Positions 9,187-17,534 of a stretch of DNA of 64,000 nucleotides are shown in pieces (within the stretch, counting starts at the first letter, position 1; each line of letters opens with the position of its first letter). Position numbers and translations under genes: made by a program. This DNA comes from Pseudomonas sp. MM223 (GTDB lineage Bacteria; Pseudomonadota; Gammaproteobacteria; Pseudomonadales; Pseudomonadaceae). Location of the stretch: contig OX352322.1 of NCBI GenBank assembly GCA_947090765.1, positions 3,083,501-3,147,500 on the forward strand, written 5' to 3'. The notes below the pieces were generated by a model. The model saw nothing but the letters and a program-made list of their open reading frames with translations, was not told the DNA's origin and ran no database searches.

Positions 9187-11207
9187 TTGAAAACGCCCGT
9201 ATCGGCACCGCTCGGCCAGATGAGCGAGCGCATTGCCCACTTTGACTGGGGCCGTACTTCACTTGGGCCTTTGCCGCGCTGGCCGGCCTCGTTGCGCATT
9301 GCTGTCGACATGATGCACTTGTCACCGTTTCCCTGTGCGGTGGTCTGGGGGGCCGACCTGTGCGTGGTGCACAACGATGGCTACCGGGCGCTGCGGGCAG
9401 CCACGCCGGATGCGCTGGGCAATGCGTTCGATGCGCTGTGGCGTGATCTCTGGCCGGCAATGGGGCCCTGGGTGTTCGAGGTGCTTGAGGGGCGTTCGAA
9501 CTTTGTCGAGGATCCACCCCAGCGTATCGTCTGCGGCGAAGGCAGCGATCCACTGTGGTGCGCGTTCGGTTATGCACCACTGCACGATGAGCTGGGTAAC
9601 GTGGCGGGTTTTCTGCATACGGTGATCGAGACCACAGCCAGTGTTGAGGCGCACCATCATTGGCGTGGGCAGGCGCAGGATTTTGAACGGCAGATCGAGC
9701 GGCATGTGGCCGAGCGCGAGCAGATCTGGCAGTTGTCGCGTGATGCCATGATGACGGTAACCCCTGCGCTCAAGGTCCATGCCGCCAACCCTGCCTGGTA
9801 TCGCATTCTGGGCTGGGCAGAGGAGCAGGTTCACGATGTGCCGTTACTGGAGTTCGTGCACCCGGCGGATCGCACCGAAGTACAGGTGGCAGTCTCCGGG
9901 CTCTTGCAATACCACGATGCCGAGCAAATGGAGACCCGTTTGCGTCACCGCGATGGGCACTACCACTGGTTTCGATGGAGTGCCCGGTTCGACGGCAACC
10001 TGCTGACAGCAGTTGGCCGGGATATCACTGGGGACCGCGAAGAGGCCGTGCGTCAGTCCGAAGCGCTGATGCGCAGAAGCCAACGCATGGAGGTTGTGGG
10101 CCAGTTGGCCGGGGGCATGGGCCATGAGATGAACAACCTGCTGTCTGGCATCGGTGGCAGCCTCGAACTGCTGCAGCGGCGCCTTCAGGAGGGGCGCCTG
10201 GAGCGTGTTGAAAGCTATGTGGAGGTCGCTCGCGATTCGGTGCTGCGCGCCATGGAGCTGACGCATCGCCTGTTGGCGTTCTCTCGCCATCAACCGCTGG
10301 CTCCCAAACCACTGGATTTCAATCGGCAATTGCGGCAAAGCGAGTCGCTGCTACTGAAGGCGTTGGGCGCGGAGATGCGCTTGCACTGGCAGCTGGATGT
10401 CGCACCGTGGGCGGTATGCCTTGACGTTACCCAGCTTGAAAATGCCTTGGTCAACCTCTGCGCCAATGCCCGGGAAGCTTGCCTGGAGCGTGGCAATGTC
10501 ACTGTTCGCAGCGTCAACGAGCGGTTGACGAGCAGTTTCCCGGATGCGGGTGGCCTGCCACCTGGCGATTATGTGGCCTTGCATGTCGAGGACGATGGCC
10601 ACGGCATGCCAGCGGCGGACATAGCCAGGGCTTTTGAGCCGTTTTTCACCACCAAGCCCCTTGGGCGTGGCTCCGGGCTTGGGCTGTCGATGGTGTATGG
10701 CTTTGTCGGTCAATCGGGGGGTACGCCTGGATCGAGTCGAACCCAAACCAGGGTACAAGGGTTTCCATGCTGTTCCCAAGGTGCCATGACCAAGCACCCG
10801 AAGTGCTTGAGCCCGTGCAGCGCTCCCAGCGCATGGCCAGTGGCGAGCGCCTGTTACTGGTCGATGACGAGCTCAACTTGCGTACCGTAATGCGCGAGTA
10901 CCTGACCGAACGCGGTTTTGTGGTGACCGACGCAAGTGACGCCAATACTGCACTGGAGCGCTTTCGCCTTGACGCCCCCTACGACCTGGTGATCACCGAC
11001 ATCGGTTTGCCGGGCGGCTTCAGTGGCCGGCAAGTGGCCAAGGCCATGCGTATGCAGGTTCCTGCGCAGAAGATCCTGTTCATCACCGGCTATGCTGACC
11101 ATCCTGTTGAGGCACACCTGCTGGAACAGCCGGGAACGGCATTGATGAACAAGCCGTTTTTGCTGGCGGACCTTGCCGATCAGGCGTTACTCATGCTTGA
11201 ACGATGA
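9187..11207 (+). pseudogene. Hybrid sensor histidine kinase (PAS-PAS-HisKA-HATPase-REC) split by a frameshift
   Basis: Two overlapping frames make one protein. The first (from about 9187, TTG, or ATG 9220) encodes two PAS-like sensor regions (about residues 15-150 and 180-290), a HisKA helix (GGMGHEMNNLLS) and HATPase boxes (NLCANAREA, DDGHGMP, GRGSGLGLSMVYGF). At the G6 run 10716-10721 the reading must lose one base. Adding one G gives SGGYAWIESNPNQGTRVSML and joins the second frame, which continues to 11207 with a receiver domain (LLVDDELNLR, ITDIGLPGG, MNKPF). The intact protein would have about 673 residues. As written, the kinase frame runs to 10890 with an unrelated tail. The ATG at 10767 could restart translation of a stand-alone receiver. 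It is tail to tail with a related hybrid kinase. Confidence 0.8.
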
Positions 11208-11213
11208 CAGGGC

Positions 11214-12827
11214 TCAGGGCTCACCAAGAATGTGCGTTACCTGCGCCTTCAGTTCTTTCAGTTCGAACGGTTTGCAGATCAGGTGCATGCCGGTGTCCAG
11301 AAACCCCTCGCGGGCCATGGCCGTTTCCGCGTAGCCGGTGATGAACAGCACCGGTAAATGCGGATGCAGGCTACGCGCAATTTCGGCCAGTTGCCGGCCG
11401 TTCATGCCGGGCAGGCCGACATCGCTGACCAGCAGGTCCACGGGGTGTGCAGAGCGCAGTACGTTAAGCCCCTCGTTGGCATTGGCCGCGCTGCGGCAGG
11501 GGAAACCGCTTTCGCGCAGGGCCTGACACAGTAATCGACGCACATGGGGGTCGTCCTCCACCACCAGCACATGGCGGCCCCGGCGACCTTGCACAGGTGC
11601 CGGCTTGCTCGGTTCCCGAACCTGGCCGATATGGCGCGGCAGGTAGAGGTCCACACGGGTCCCCTGGCCGACCTGGCTGTGCAAGGTGACATGCCCGTGA
11701 GACTGTTTGCTGAAGCCGTACACCATCGACAAGCCCAGGCCGATGCCCTGGCCGGTCGCCTTGGTACTGAAAAATGGCTCGAAAGCGCGCTCCAGTGTGC
11801 TCTGTGCCATGCCTTGGCCATCATCGATGATGCTCAGGCGCAGATAGTCACCCGTACACAGGCCTGCGCTGGTGAACTGCTTACTGTCGATGTGCTGGTT
11901 GCTCGCCTCGATTCGTAGCTGGCCGCCATTTGGCATGGCTTCGCAGGCATTGAGCAGCAGGTTGTCGAGGGCTTCCTGCAACTGCTTGTCATCAGCTTCT
12001 ACGGGCCACAGGCCTTTGGCGATGTGCACGTGCAAGGTTACGGCAGGCTTCAGGCAGGCCGTCAGGCGTTTCACTTCGAGCAGAGCGTGCAGGTCGACAC
12101 GCTGGCTGTTCAGCGATTGGCGGGAGGAAAAGGCCAGCAAACGGTGGGTCAGGCGGGCAGCACGCGTTACTGCTTCACGGCCCATGTGCAGCACGCTGTC
12201 CAGGCCATCGCTGCGGCCTTGCTGCAAACGCCGTTCAATCAGCTCGAAGCTGCCGCCAATGCTGGTAAGCAAGTTGTTGAAGTCATGCGCAACCCCCCCG
12301 GCCAATTGGCCAATGGCCTCCATCTTGCGTGCCTGGTAGCGGGCAAACTCGTTGTGTTCTTTTTCCTGCTCTGGCAGTGAAGCCTGCGTGTCCAGGCGCT
12401 GCTGCAGGTCCTGCAACTGGTCGCGTGCGGCATACTGCCGGCGCCGGTTGCGCAGGGCAGATTGGGTCATGTGCAACAGTTGTTCGTTCTCGAACGGGGC
12501 GACCAGCAGTAAAAGATTGCCCACCGGGTGGTTGCCTGCGCCCGTGGCCGACCAGGCGCCCTGAATGAGCAGCACGATGGGCAAGTCCGACCAGCTCTGT
12601 TGCTGGTCGATGAATGCCTGCAGCAATGCACTTGGGCCTTGGCTGAACACTTGCTCGGCAATGATTGCCAGGCCTGCACCTTCAGTCAGGCAGCTTTGCA
12701 GGTTAGCCAGGTCGACGGCGCACAGGCTTTCAATGCCTGCGGAGGCGAGCAGGCGCGAGGTGTCCGCCGCCAAGGGCGGGGGTGCCAGGATCAAGGCACG
12801 TTCATCCAGCGCCAATGAATGGGCCAA
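11214..12827 (-). CDS. Hybrid sensor histidine kinase with N-terminal pseudo-receiver and C-terminal REC
   Basis: From TTG 12827 (AGGAG seven bases upstream) the product is 537 residues; a longer ATG at 12860 covers that ribosome-binding site and is less likely. Residues 1-125 resemble a degenerate receiver (LILAPPPLAADTSRLL, DLPIVLLIQGAW). A coiled coil (about 128-165) follows, then HisKA (GGVAHDFNNLLTSIGGSFELI), HATPase (LNACEAMPNGG, DDGQGMA, GQGIGLGLSMVYGF) and a complete receiver (VLVVEDDPHVRR, VSDVGLPGMNG, CKPFELKEL). No membrane helices are evident, so it is a soluble sensor. It shares the H-box and G-box wording with the convergent kinase at 9187-11207, six bases away. It follows the TPR gene on the same strand after 79 bases. 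Confidence 0.85.
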   Translation of the reverse strand: MAHSLALDERALILAPPPLAADTSRLLASAGIESLCAVDLANLQSCLTEGAGLAIIAEQVFSQGPSALLQAFIDQQQSWSDLPIVLLIQGAWSATGAGNHPVGNLLLLVAPFENEQLLHMTQSALRNRRRQYAARDQLQDLQQRLDTQASLPEQEKEHNEFARYQARKMEAIGQLAGGVAHDFNNLLTSIGGSFELIERRLQQGRSDGLDSVLHMGREAVTRAARLTHRLLAFSSRQSLNSQRVDLHALLEVKRLTACLKPAVTLHVHIAKGLWPVEADDKQLQEALDNLLLNACEAMPNGGQLRIEASNQHIDSKQFTSAGLCTGDYLRLSIIDDGQGMAQSTLERAFEPFFSTKATGQGIGLGLSMVYGFSKQSHGHVTLHSQVGQGTRVDLYLPRHIGQVREPSKPAPVQGRRGRHVLVVEDDPHVRRLLCQALRESGFPCRSAANANEGLNVLRSAHPVDLLVSDVGLPGMNGRQLAEIARSLHPHLPVLFITGYAETAMAREGFLDTGMHLICKPFELKELKAQVTHILGEP

Positions 12828-12863
12828 AACGACTCTCCTGTAAGGTGGCCTGATATCCACTGG

Positions 12864-12885
12864 ACCCTGGGCACATGCCCAGGGT
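12864..12885. repeat. 10-bp perfect inverted repeat between TPR gene and hybrid kinase
   Basis: ACCCTGGGCA and TGCCCAGGGT are separated by two bases. The repeat lies between the stop of the TPR gene (12907) and the TTG start of the kinase (12827). There is no T-run on either side, so it is a poor intrinsic terminator. It could be an operator or an attenuating hairpin in the transcript. Confidence 0.5.
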
Positions 12886-12906
12886 TCAACAATATTCAGG
12901 TGTTAC

Positions 12907-13962
12907 CTACAGGCCTTGCTGCAGTACGGGGTCGTCAGGGTTCTGGCGCTCCAGCTCGGCCAGCAGCACTTGTACGTTCTGCAATTGCCCGGTCTCTTTC
13001 CAGTACTGGATCAGCAGCACCCGCGCCCGGCGGTTGGCCGGCTGACGGCTAAGTACGGTTTCGAGCTGCTTTTGCGCAGCGTCGAGTTGTTCAAGCTGGT
13101 GCAGGGTGACTGCCAGTGTATAGCGGTAGTCGGCGTTGTCCGGTTCCAGCTCGACGGCGCGGGACAAGGCCAGCAAGGCGTATTCGCGCTGCTCGTGGCG
13201 GATCAGCCAAAGCCCCAGTTCGTATTGCAGAAACGCTGAGTCGGGGCTGAGCGCCAAGGCTTTGCCCAAGACCTGGCGCGAGGCATCGTGGTGGCCCTGG
13301 CGCTCCAGCAGACGCACCTGGGTGGCCAGGGCATCGAGGTTGCCGGGTGCTACATCCAGCGCCCGCTGCAGGGCAGTGGCAGCCTGGGCGTAGTCGTTTT
13401 CGTGCAGGTACAGGCGCGCCAGGTGTACCTGAGCGTCGGCATCCTCCGGTTGTTGCTCAAGGGCCTGCTGGTATTGCTCAAGGGCTGCCTGCAGCGGGCC
13501 GAAGTACAGGCCGATAGCGTCGGGGTCGAGGCCTAGCAGGGAGTCCACGGCAGCAAAGCGCACGCTTTGCTCCTGGTCGTCCAGCAGCGGGCCGAGCACC
13601 AGGCTGCGCTGGGCCGCTGGCAGCAGGCGGCGTATACCGGCAATGGCTGCACGGCGCACAAGCGGGTCGCCATGCTCCAGGTCCTGGCGGGCGAGTTTCA
13701 ATGCCTGGGGCGAGGGGTAGTTGGGTAACTCGGCATAGAGTGCCGCGCGGCGGACAGGCGGCAGGTCGTTGCGTTGCAGTTGCTGGTACAGCACGCGCGC
13801 AGCGCCGGGTTGGCCGTCATGGGCCTGGCGCAGGGCCTTGGCGTAGCTGTGTGCAGGCAAGGTCGGCGGGGCTGGCCGGTCGTCGCGCCACAGGTAGCTG
13901 AACAGGGCCGATACCAGGATCAACAGCAGCAGGGCGATCAGGTAGCGGTTGCGTCTGTGCAT
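12907..13962 (-). CDS. Membrane-anchored HEAT/TPR repeat protein
   Basis: The 351-residue protein begins with a single signal-anchor helix (about 7-24, YLIALLLLILVSALFSYLW). Residues 35-140 contain HEAT-like helical pairs (PLVRRAAIAGIRRLL, SVRFAAVDSLLGL). From about 155 on there are five to six TPR units (ADAQVHLARLYLHENDYAQAA, FLQYELGLWLIRHEQREYAL, ADYRYTLAVTLHQLEQ). The repeats should face the periplasm and serve as a protein-interaction scaffold; partner unknown. Combined HEAT plus TPR architectures in this size class occur with cytochrome c or secretion genes, but none are adjacent here. The following gene on the same strand is a hybrid kinase. Confidence 0.75.
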   Translation of the reverse strand: MHRRNRYLIALLLLILVSALFSYLWRDDRPAPPTLPAHSYAKALRQAHDGQPGAARVLYQQLQRNDLPPVRRAALYAELPNYPSPQALKLARQDLEHGDPLVRRAAIAGIRRLLPAAQRSLVLGPLLDDQEQSVRFAAVDSLLGLDPDAIGLYFGPLQAALEQYQQALEQQPEDADAQVHLARLYLHENDYAQAATALQRALDVAPGNLDALATQVRLLERQGHHDASRQVLGKALALSPDSAFLQYELGLWLIRHEQREYALLALSRAVELEPDNADYRYTLAVTLHQLEQLDAAQKQLETVLSRQPANRRARVLLIQYWKETGQLQNVQVLLAELERQNPDDPVLQQGL

Positions 13963-14113
13963 CGGACGGTCCGTGGCTGCGGGAAGGGCAGAGCTTGGGC
14001 TAGCCGGTAAGCAAATGCAACCTTGAGCGAGGCATACGCGCAGGCTGCCGTGCCACCTGCATCAGGGCTGTTGCGCAGCCCCCATGATGCAGTGGCAAAT
14101 GCGGCCTTTGGGG

Positions 14114-14926
14114 TCAGCCAAGCTCCAGCCAGATCGGAGCATGGTCCGACGGCTTTTCCATGCCGCGCAGTTCATAGTCCACGCCCGCTGCCTTGATCCG
14201 CGGCACCAAATGCTGCGAGGCCATGATCAGGTCAATGCGCAGGCCACGTTTGGGGTCGTCCTCGAAACCACGGCTGCGGTAGTCGAACCAGCTGAAACGG
14301 TCGTTTACGTCCGGGTGCAAGTGGCGGAAGCTATCAACCAGGCCCCAGCCTTTCAAACGTTCCATCCACTCACGCTCTTCCGGCAGGAAGCTGCACTTGC
14401 CGGTCTTCAGCCAGCGCTTGGCGTTGTCCGGGCCGATACCGATATCGCAGTCCTGCGGCGAGATGTTCATGTCGCCCATGACCAGCAGTGGCTGGTCGTT
14501 GCGGAACTGGCCTTCCAGCAGTGCCTGCAGGTCGCTGTAAAAGCGCTGCTTGGCCGGGAACTTGGTGGGGTGGTCGCGGCTTTCGCCCTGGGGGAAGTAG
14601 CCGTTCATGATGGTGATCGGGCTGCCATCGGCATCGGCGAAAGTACCCCAGATGAAACGGCGCTGAGCGTCTTCTTCATCGGTGGCAAAGCCCTTGTGCA
14701 GGCTCAGCGGTGCCTGGCGTGACAGCAGGGCCACGCCGTAGTGGCCTTTTTGGCCGTGGTAGTGCACGTGGTAACCCAGCGCCTGTACGTCGGCCAGCGG
14801 GAACTGATCGTCGCTGACCTTGGTTTCCTGCAGGCCGATCACGTCTGGCTGGTGCTTTTCGATCAGTGCTGCCAGCTGGTGCGGGCGCGCCCGCAAGCCG
14901 TTGATGTTGAAACAGACGATCTTCAT
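14114..14926 (-). CDS. xthA: Exodeoxyribonuclease III (AP endonuclease)
   Basis: The 270-residue product has the usual length. It shows the endonuclease/exonuclease/phosphatase catalytic residues: the Asn of FNINGLR, Glu of LQETK (about 34), Asp and Asn of [12 protein letters not shown] (about 151-153), Asp in FSWFDYRS and His in the final SDHAPIW (about 259). It removes 3'-blocking groups and cuts abasic sites in base-excision repair in the cytoplasm. It is a single gene. The 151 bases on its 3' side and 162 bases on its 5' side contain no other gene that I can support. Confidence 0.95.
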   Translation of the reverse strand: MKIVCFNINGLRARPHQLAALIEKHQPDVIGLQETKVSDDQFPLADVQALGYHVHYHGQKGHYGVALLSRQAPLSLHKGFATDEEDAQRRFIWGTFADADGSPITIMNGYFPQGESRDHPTKFPAKQRFYSDLQALLEGQFRNDQPLLVMGDMNISPQDCDIGIGPDNAKRWLKTGKCSFLPEEREWMERLKGWGLVDSFRHLHPDVNDRFSWFDYRSRGFEDDPKRGLRIDLIMASQHLVPRIKAAGVDYELRGMEKPSDHAPIWLELG

Positions 14927-15088
14927 GGAAAGACAATCCCGGTAAAAGGCGGGATGCTAGCCGACATCGCCCCACATCACCAGCGTGGCGGCTTCTGGAG
15001 CCTGCTGCTAACGTGCTGTAGGGGGTGAACGAAGCGCGGTGGAGCACCTCCAAGGCAATGTACGCCCATTCCAGGAGGTCTGCCCGCA

Positions 15089-15739
15089 ATGCCCGAAACC
15101 ACTGCCGCACCGGCCCATGTGTGCCTGCTTGATGATGGCTACAGCCGCGAGGCGCGTTCGCTGTTGTACAACGCCTACCGACACGAACCCACCTTTGCCT
15201 ATATCTTCGAAGCCCAGCGCCCGGGGTATGAGCGACGCTTGCGGGTAATGGTACGCGAGTGGGTGCGCCAGCATTTCTATCTGCAGTTACCTGCCATTGG
15301 CTTGCTGGTGGATGATCGCCTGATTGCCCTGGCCCTGATCGTACCACCGCAGCGCCGGTTGGGCGTGGCCGACAGCTGGGCCTGGCGTATGCGCATGATC
15401 CTGGGTACCGGCTTGCGCTGCACGCGGCGCTACATGGACTACCAGGCGGCCCTGGCCACTTGCCTGCCAACCGATCAGGTGCATGTATTGCCGTTGCTGG
15501 GGGTACACCCGCAATTTCAGGGCAAGCACTACGGTGAGCAATTGTTACAGGCTGTGCACGACTGGTGCGCGGACGACCCAGGCACTCAAGGCGTGGTACT
15601 GGACACCGGCAACGAGCACTACCTGGCCTTCTATCAGCGTCAGGGCTATGAAGAAATTGGCGAGGTGGCTGTAGGGCCGATTCGCGAGCGGGTGTTTTTC
15701 CATCCCAATCCAGCCTCTTCGACCTCCACTTTTGCCTGA
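15089..15739 (+). CDS. GNAT-family N-acetyltransferase
   Basis: The 216-residue protein starts at ATG 15089 behind a strong AGGAGG. The acetyl-CoA binding motif A is visible as LLGVHPQFQGKHYGEQLL (about residues 132-149), followed by a motif-B-like VVLDTGNEHYLAFYQRQGYEE. The N-terminal part (ARSLLYNAYRHEPTFAYIFE) matches the layout of GNAT proteins of the Acetyltransf_1 type. Substrate unknown. It is divergent from xthA and followed after 52 bases by tamA on the same strand. Confidence 0.8.
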   Translation: MPETTAAPAHVCLLDDGYSREARSLLYNAYRHEPTFAYIFEAQRPGYERRLRVMVREWVRQHFYLQLPAIGLLVDDRLIALALIVPPQRRLGVADSWAWRMRMILGTGLRCTRRYMDYQAALATCLPTDQVHVLPLLGVHPQFQGKHYGEQLLQAVHDWCADDPGTQGVVLDTGNEHYLAFYQRQGYEEIGEVAVGPIRERVFFHPNPASSTSTFA

Positions 15740-15791
15740 ACATCCCGCCAGGCGGCTCCCTTGAGCGCCTGGCTCTGGTAGCATTCGCCGC

Positions 15792-17534
15792 ATGACGTAT
15801 TCAGGAAGATTGACCTGGGGCCTGGTTTTCTGGGTCGCCAGTTTCGCAGCATGGGGCCAGAGCGAGTTGCTGGTGAAGGTAAAACCAGCCAACAAGGCGC
15901 TCAAGGCCAATGTCGAAGGCTATATAGGCACCCTGGGTGACCGTGATGAAGAAGCATTGTTACGCTTCAGTCGCGGGGCAGAGGAGCAGGCGCGCAAAGC
16001 CGCGCAGGCACTTGGCTACTACCAGGCGCAAATCGATACAGAGGTAAAGCCCCCCAAAGATGCAGACCATTCCCCGCAACTGATCATCAGCATCAACCCG
16101 GGCGAGCCGATTCGCCTGCGCAACGTGACCGTGCGTATCGAAGGCCCGGCCAGCGAAATGAAGGCCTTTCGCGTACCCGACAGCAAGGCGCTGCGTGCAG
16201 GCGAACAGCTGAACCACGGTAGTTACGAGGATGCCAAACGGCTGATCCAGAACCAGGCATCACGCTACGGCTTTTTCAGTGGCCGCTTCAGCCGTCAACG
16301 CCTGGCGGTCGACCCACAGGCCGGTGTGGCCGACATCGAACTGGTCTACCAGAGCGGCCCGCGCTATCACCTGGGTGCCGTCACCTTCGGCGGCGACACG
16401 CCGCTGGACGACGACCTGCTACAGCGCATGGTTTCGTTCAAGCCAGGCACCCCCTACGACTCGGAATTGATCGCCGAACTGAACAACGACCTGCAATCAA
16501 GCGGCTATTTCGAAGGTGTGCGGGTGGATGCTGCGCCCACCGCCGCCGTGGGTGAAGAAATCCCGGTGGATGTCCGCCTGGAAACCCGCAAACCACGCAC
16601 CATGGGGTTAGGCCTGGGCTTCTCGACCGACGTCGGGCCGCGCGGCAAGGCCAACTGGACCCGCCATTGGGTCAACCCGCAGGGCCACAGCTACGGCTGG
16701 GAAACCGAGCTGTCCGCACCCAGGCAGAACGTTGGCCTGTGGTACGACATCCCCCTTGACCCGCCACTGACCGACAAGTTGCGCTTCGCCGGCGGTTACC
16801 AGAACGAGGAGCTTGCCGGTACCGATACCCTCAGCAAACTGCTGACTGTCGGCCCCGAGTGGCACAGCAAGCTGCCCAGCGGCTGGCAGCGAGTCATTTC
16901 GCTCAAGTACCAGCGCGAGGAGTATCGGCTGGGTGACGACTCCGGGTTGAGCAACCTGCTGATGCCTGGCGTGAGCTATTCGTTCCTGCGCAGTGACAAC
17001 CGCATCGACCCGCACAACGGCTACCGCCTGCAGTTCGATGTACAGGGGGCCAAGGAAGGGCTGGTTTCCGACACCAACCTGTTGCACGGCAACGTATTGC
17101 TCAAGGGCCTGACCACGCTTGGGCACAACCACCGCCTGCTCGGTCGCGTGCAGTTCGGTGGCAGTGCGACCAATGGCTTCAAGAACAACATTCCGCCGTC
17201 GCTGCGCTTCTTCGCCGGTGGCGACCAGAGCGTGCGTGGCTACGACTACCAGACCCTGTCGCCGAAAAACAGCGACGGCGACCGCATCGGCGGGCGCTAC
17301 ATGGTGGCCGGCAGTGTCGAGTACCAGTATTCGCTGACCGAAAAGTGGCGCATCGCGACCTTTGTCGACCAAGGTAACTCGTTCAACAACCTTGAGCTGC
17401 CCAGCCTCAAGACCGGTGTCGGTTTTGGTGTGCGCTGGGTATCGCCGGTCGGGCCGCTGCGCCTGGACCTGGCCAAAGCGCTGGATGACGAAGGGGGCAT
17501 TCGCCTGCACTTTTCCATGGGGCCTGAGCTGTGA
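15792..17534 (+). CDS. tamA: Translocation and assembly module subunit TamA (Omp85 family)
   Basis: The 580-residue protein has a signal peptide (about 1-24, ending near WGQS), three POTRA domains (about 25-270) and a 16-strand Omp85 barrel (about 280-580). The barrel contains the family lid-loop motif as SLRFFAGGDQSVRGYDYQ. The last residue region, GGIRLHFSMGPEL, is the terminal strand. TamA sits in the outer membrane and works with TamB in autotransporter insertion and phospholipid traffic to the outer membrane. Its TGA overlaps the GTG of tamB (GTGA), so the two are translationally coupled. Confidence 0.95.
   Translation: MTYSGRLTWGLVFWVASFAAWGQSELLVKVKPANKALKANVEGYIGTLGDRDEEALLRFSRGAEEQARKAAQALGYYQAQIDTEVKPPKDADHSPQLIISINPGEPIRLRNVTVRIEGPASEMKAFRVPDSKALRAGEQLNHGSYEDAKRLIQNQASRYGFFSGRFSRQRLAVDPQAGVADIELVYQSGPRYHLGAVTFGGDTPLDDDLLQRMVSFKPGTPYDSELIAELNNDLQSSGYFEGVRVDAAPTAAVGEEIPVDVRLETRKPRTMGLGLGFSTDVGPRGKANWTRHWVNPQGHSYGWETELSAPRQNVGLWYDIPLDPPLTDKLRFAGGYQNEELAGTDTLSKLLTVGPEWHSKLPSGWQRVISLKYQREEYRLGDDSGLSNLLMPGVSYSFLRSDNRIDPHNGYRLQFDVQGAKEGLVSDTNLLHGNVLLKGLTTLGHNHRLLGRVQFGGSATNGFKNNIPPSLRFFAGGDQSVRGYDYQTLSPKNSDGDRIGGRYMVAGSVEYQYSLTEKWRIATFVDQGNSFNNLELPSLKTGVGFGVRWVSPVGPLRLDLAKALDDEGGIRLHFSMGPEL

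Noticed and set aside
10767..11207. Independent stand-alone response regulator gene
   Set aside because: The upstream frame joins it after one base is restored, and the ATG lacks a good ribosome-binding site; a hybrid kinase is the simpler reading.
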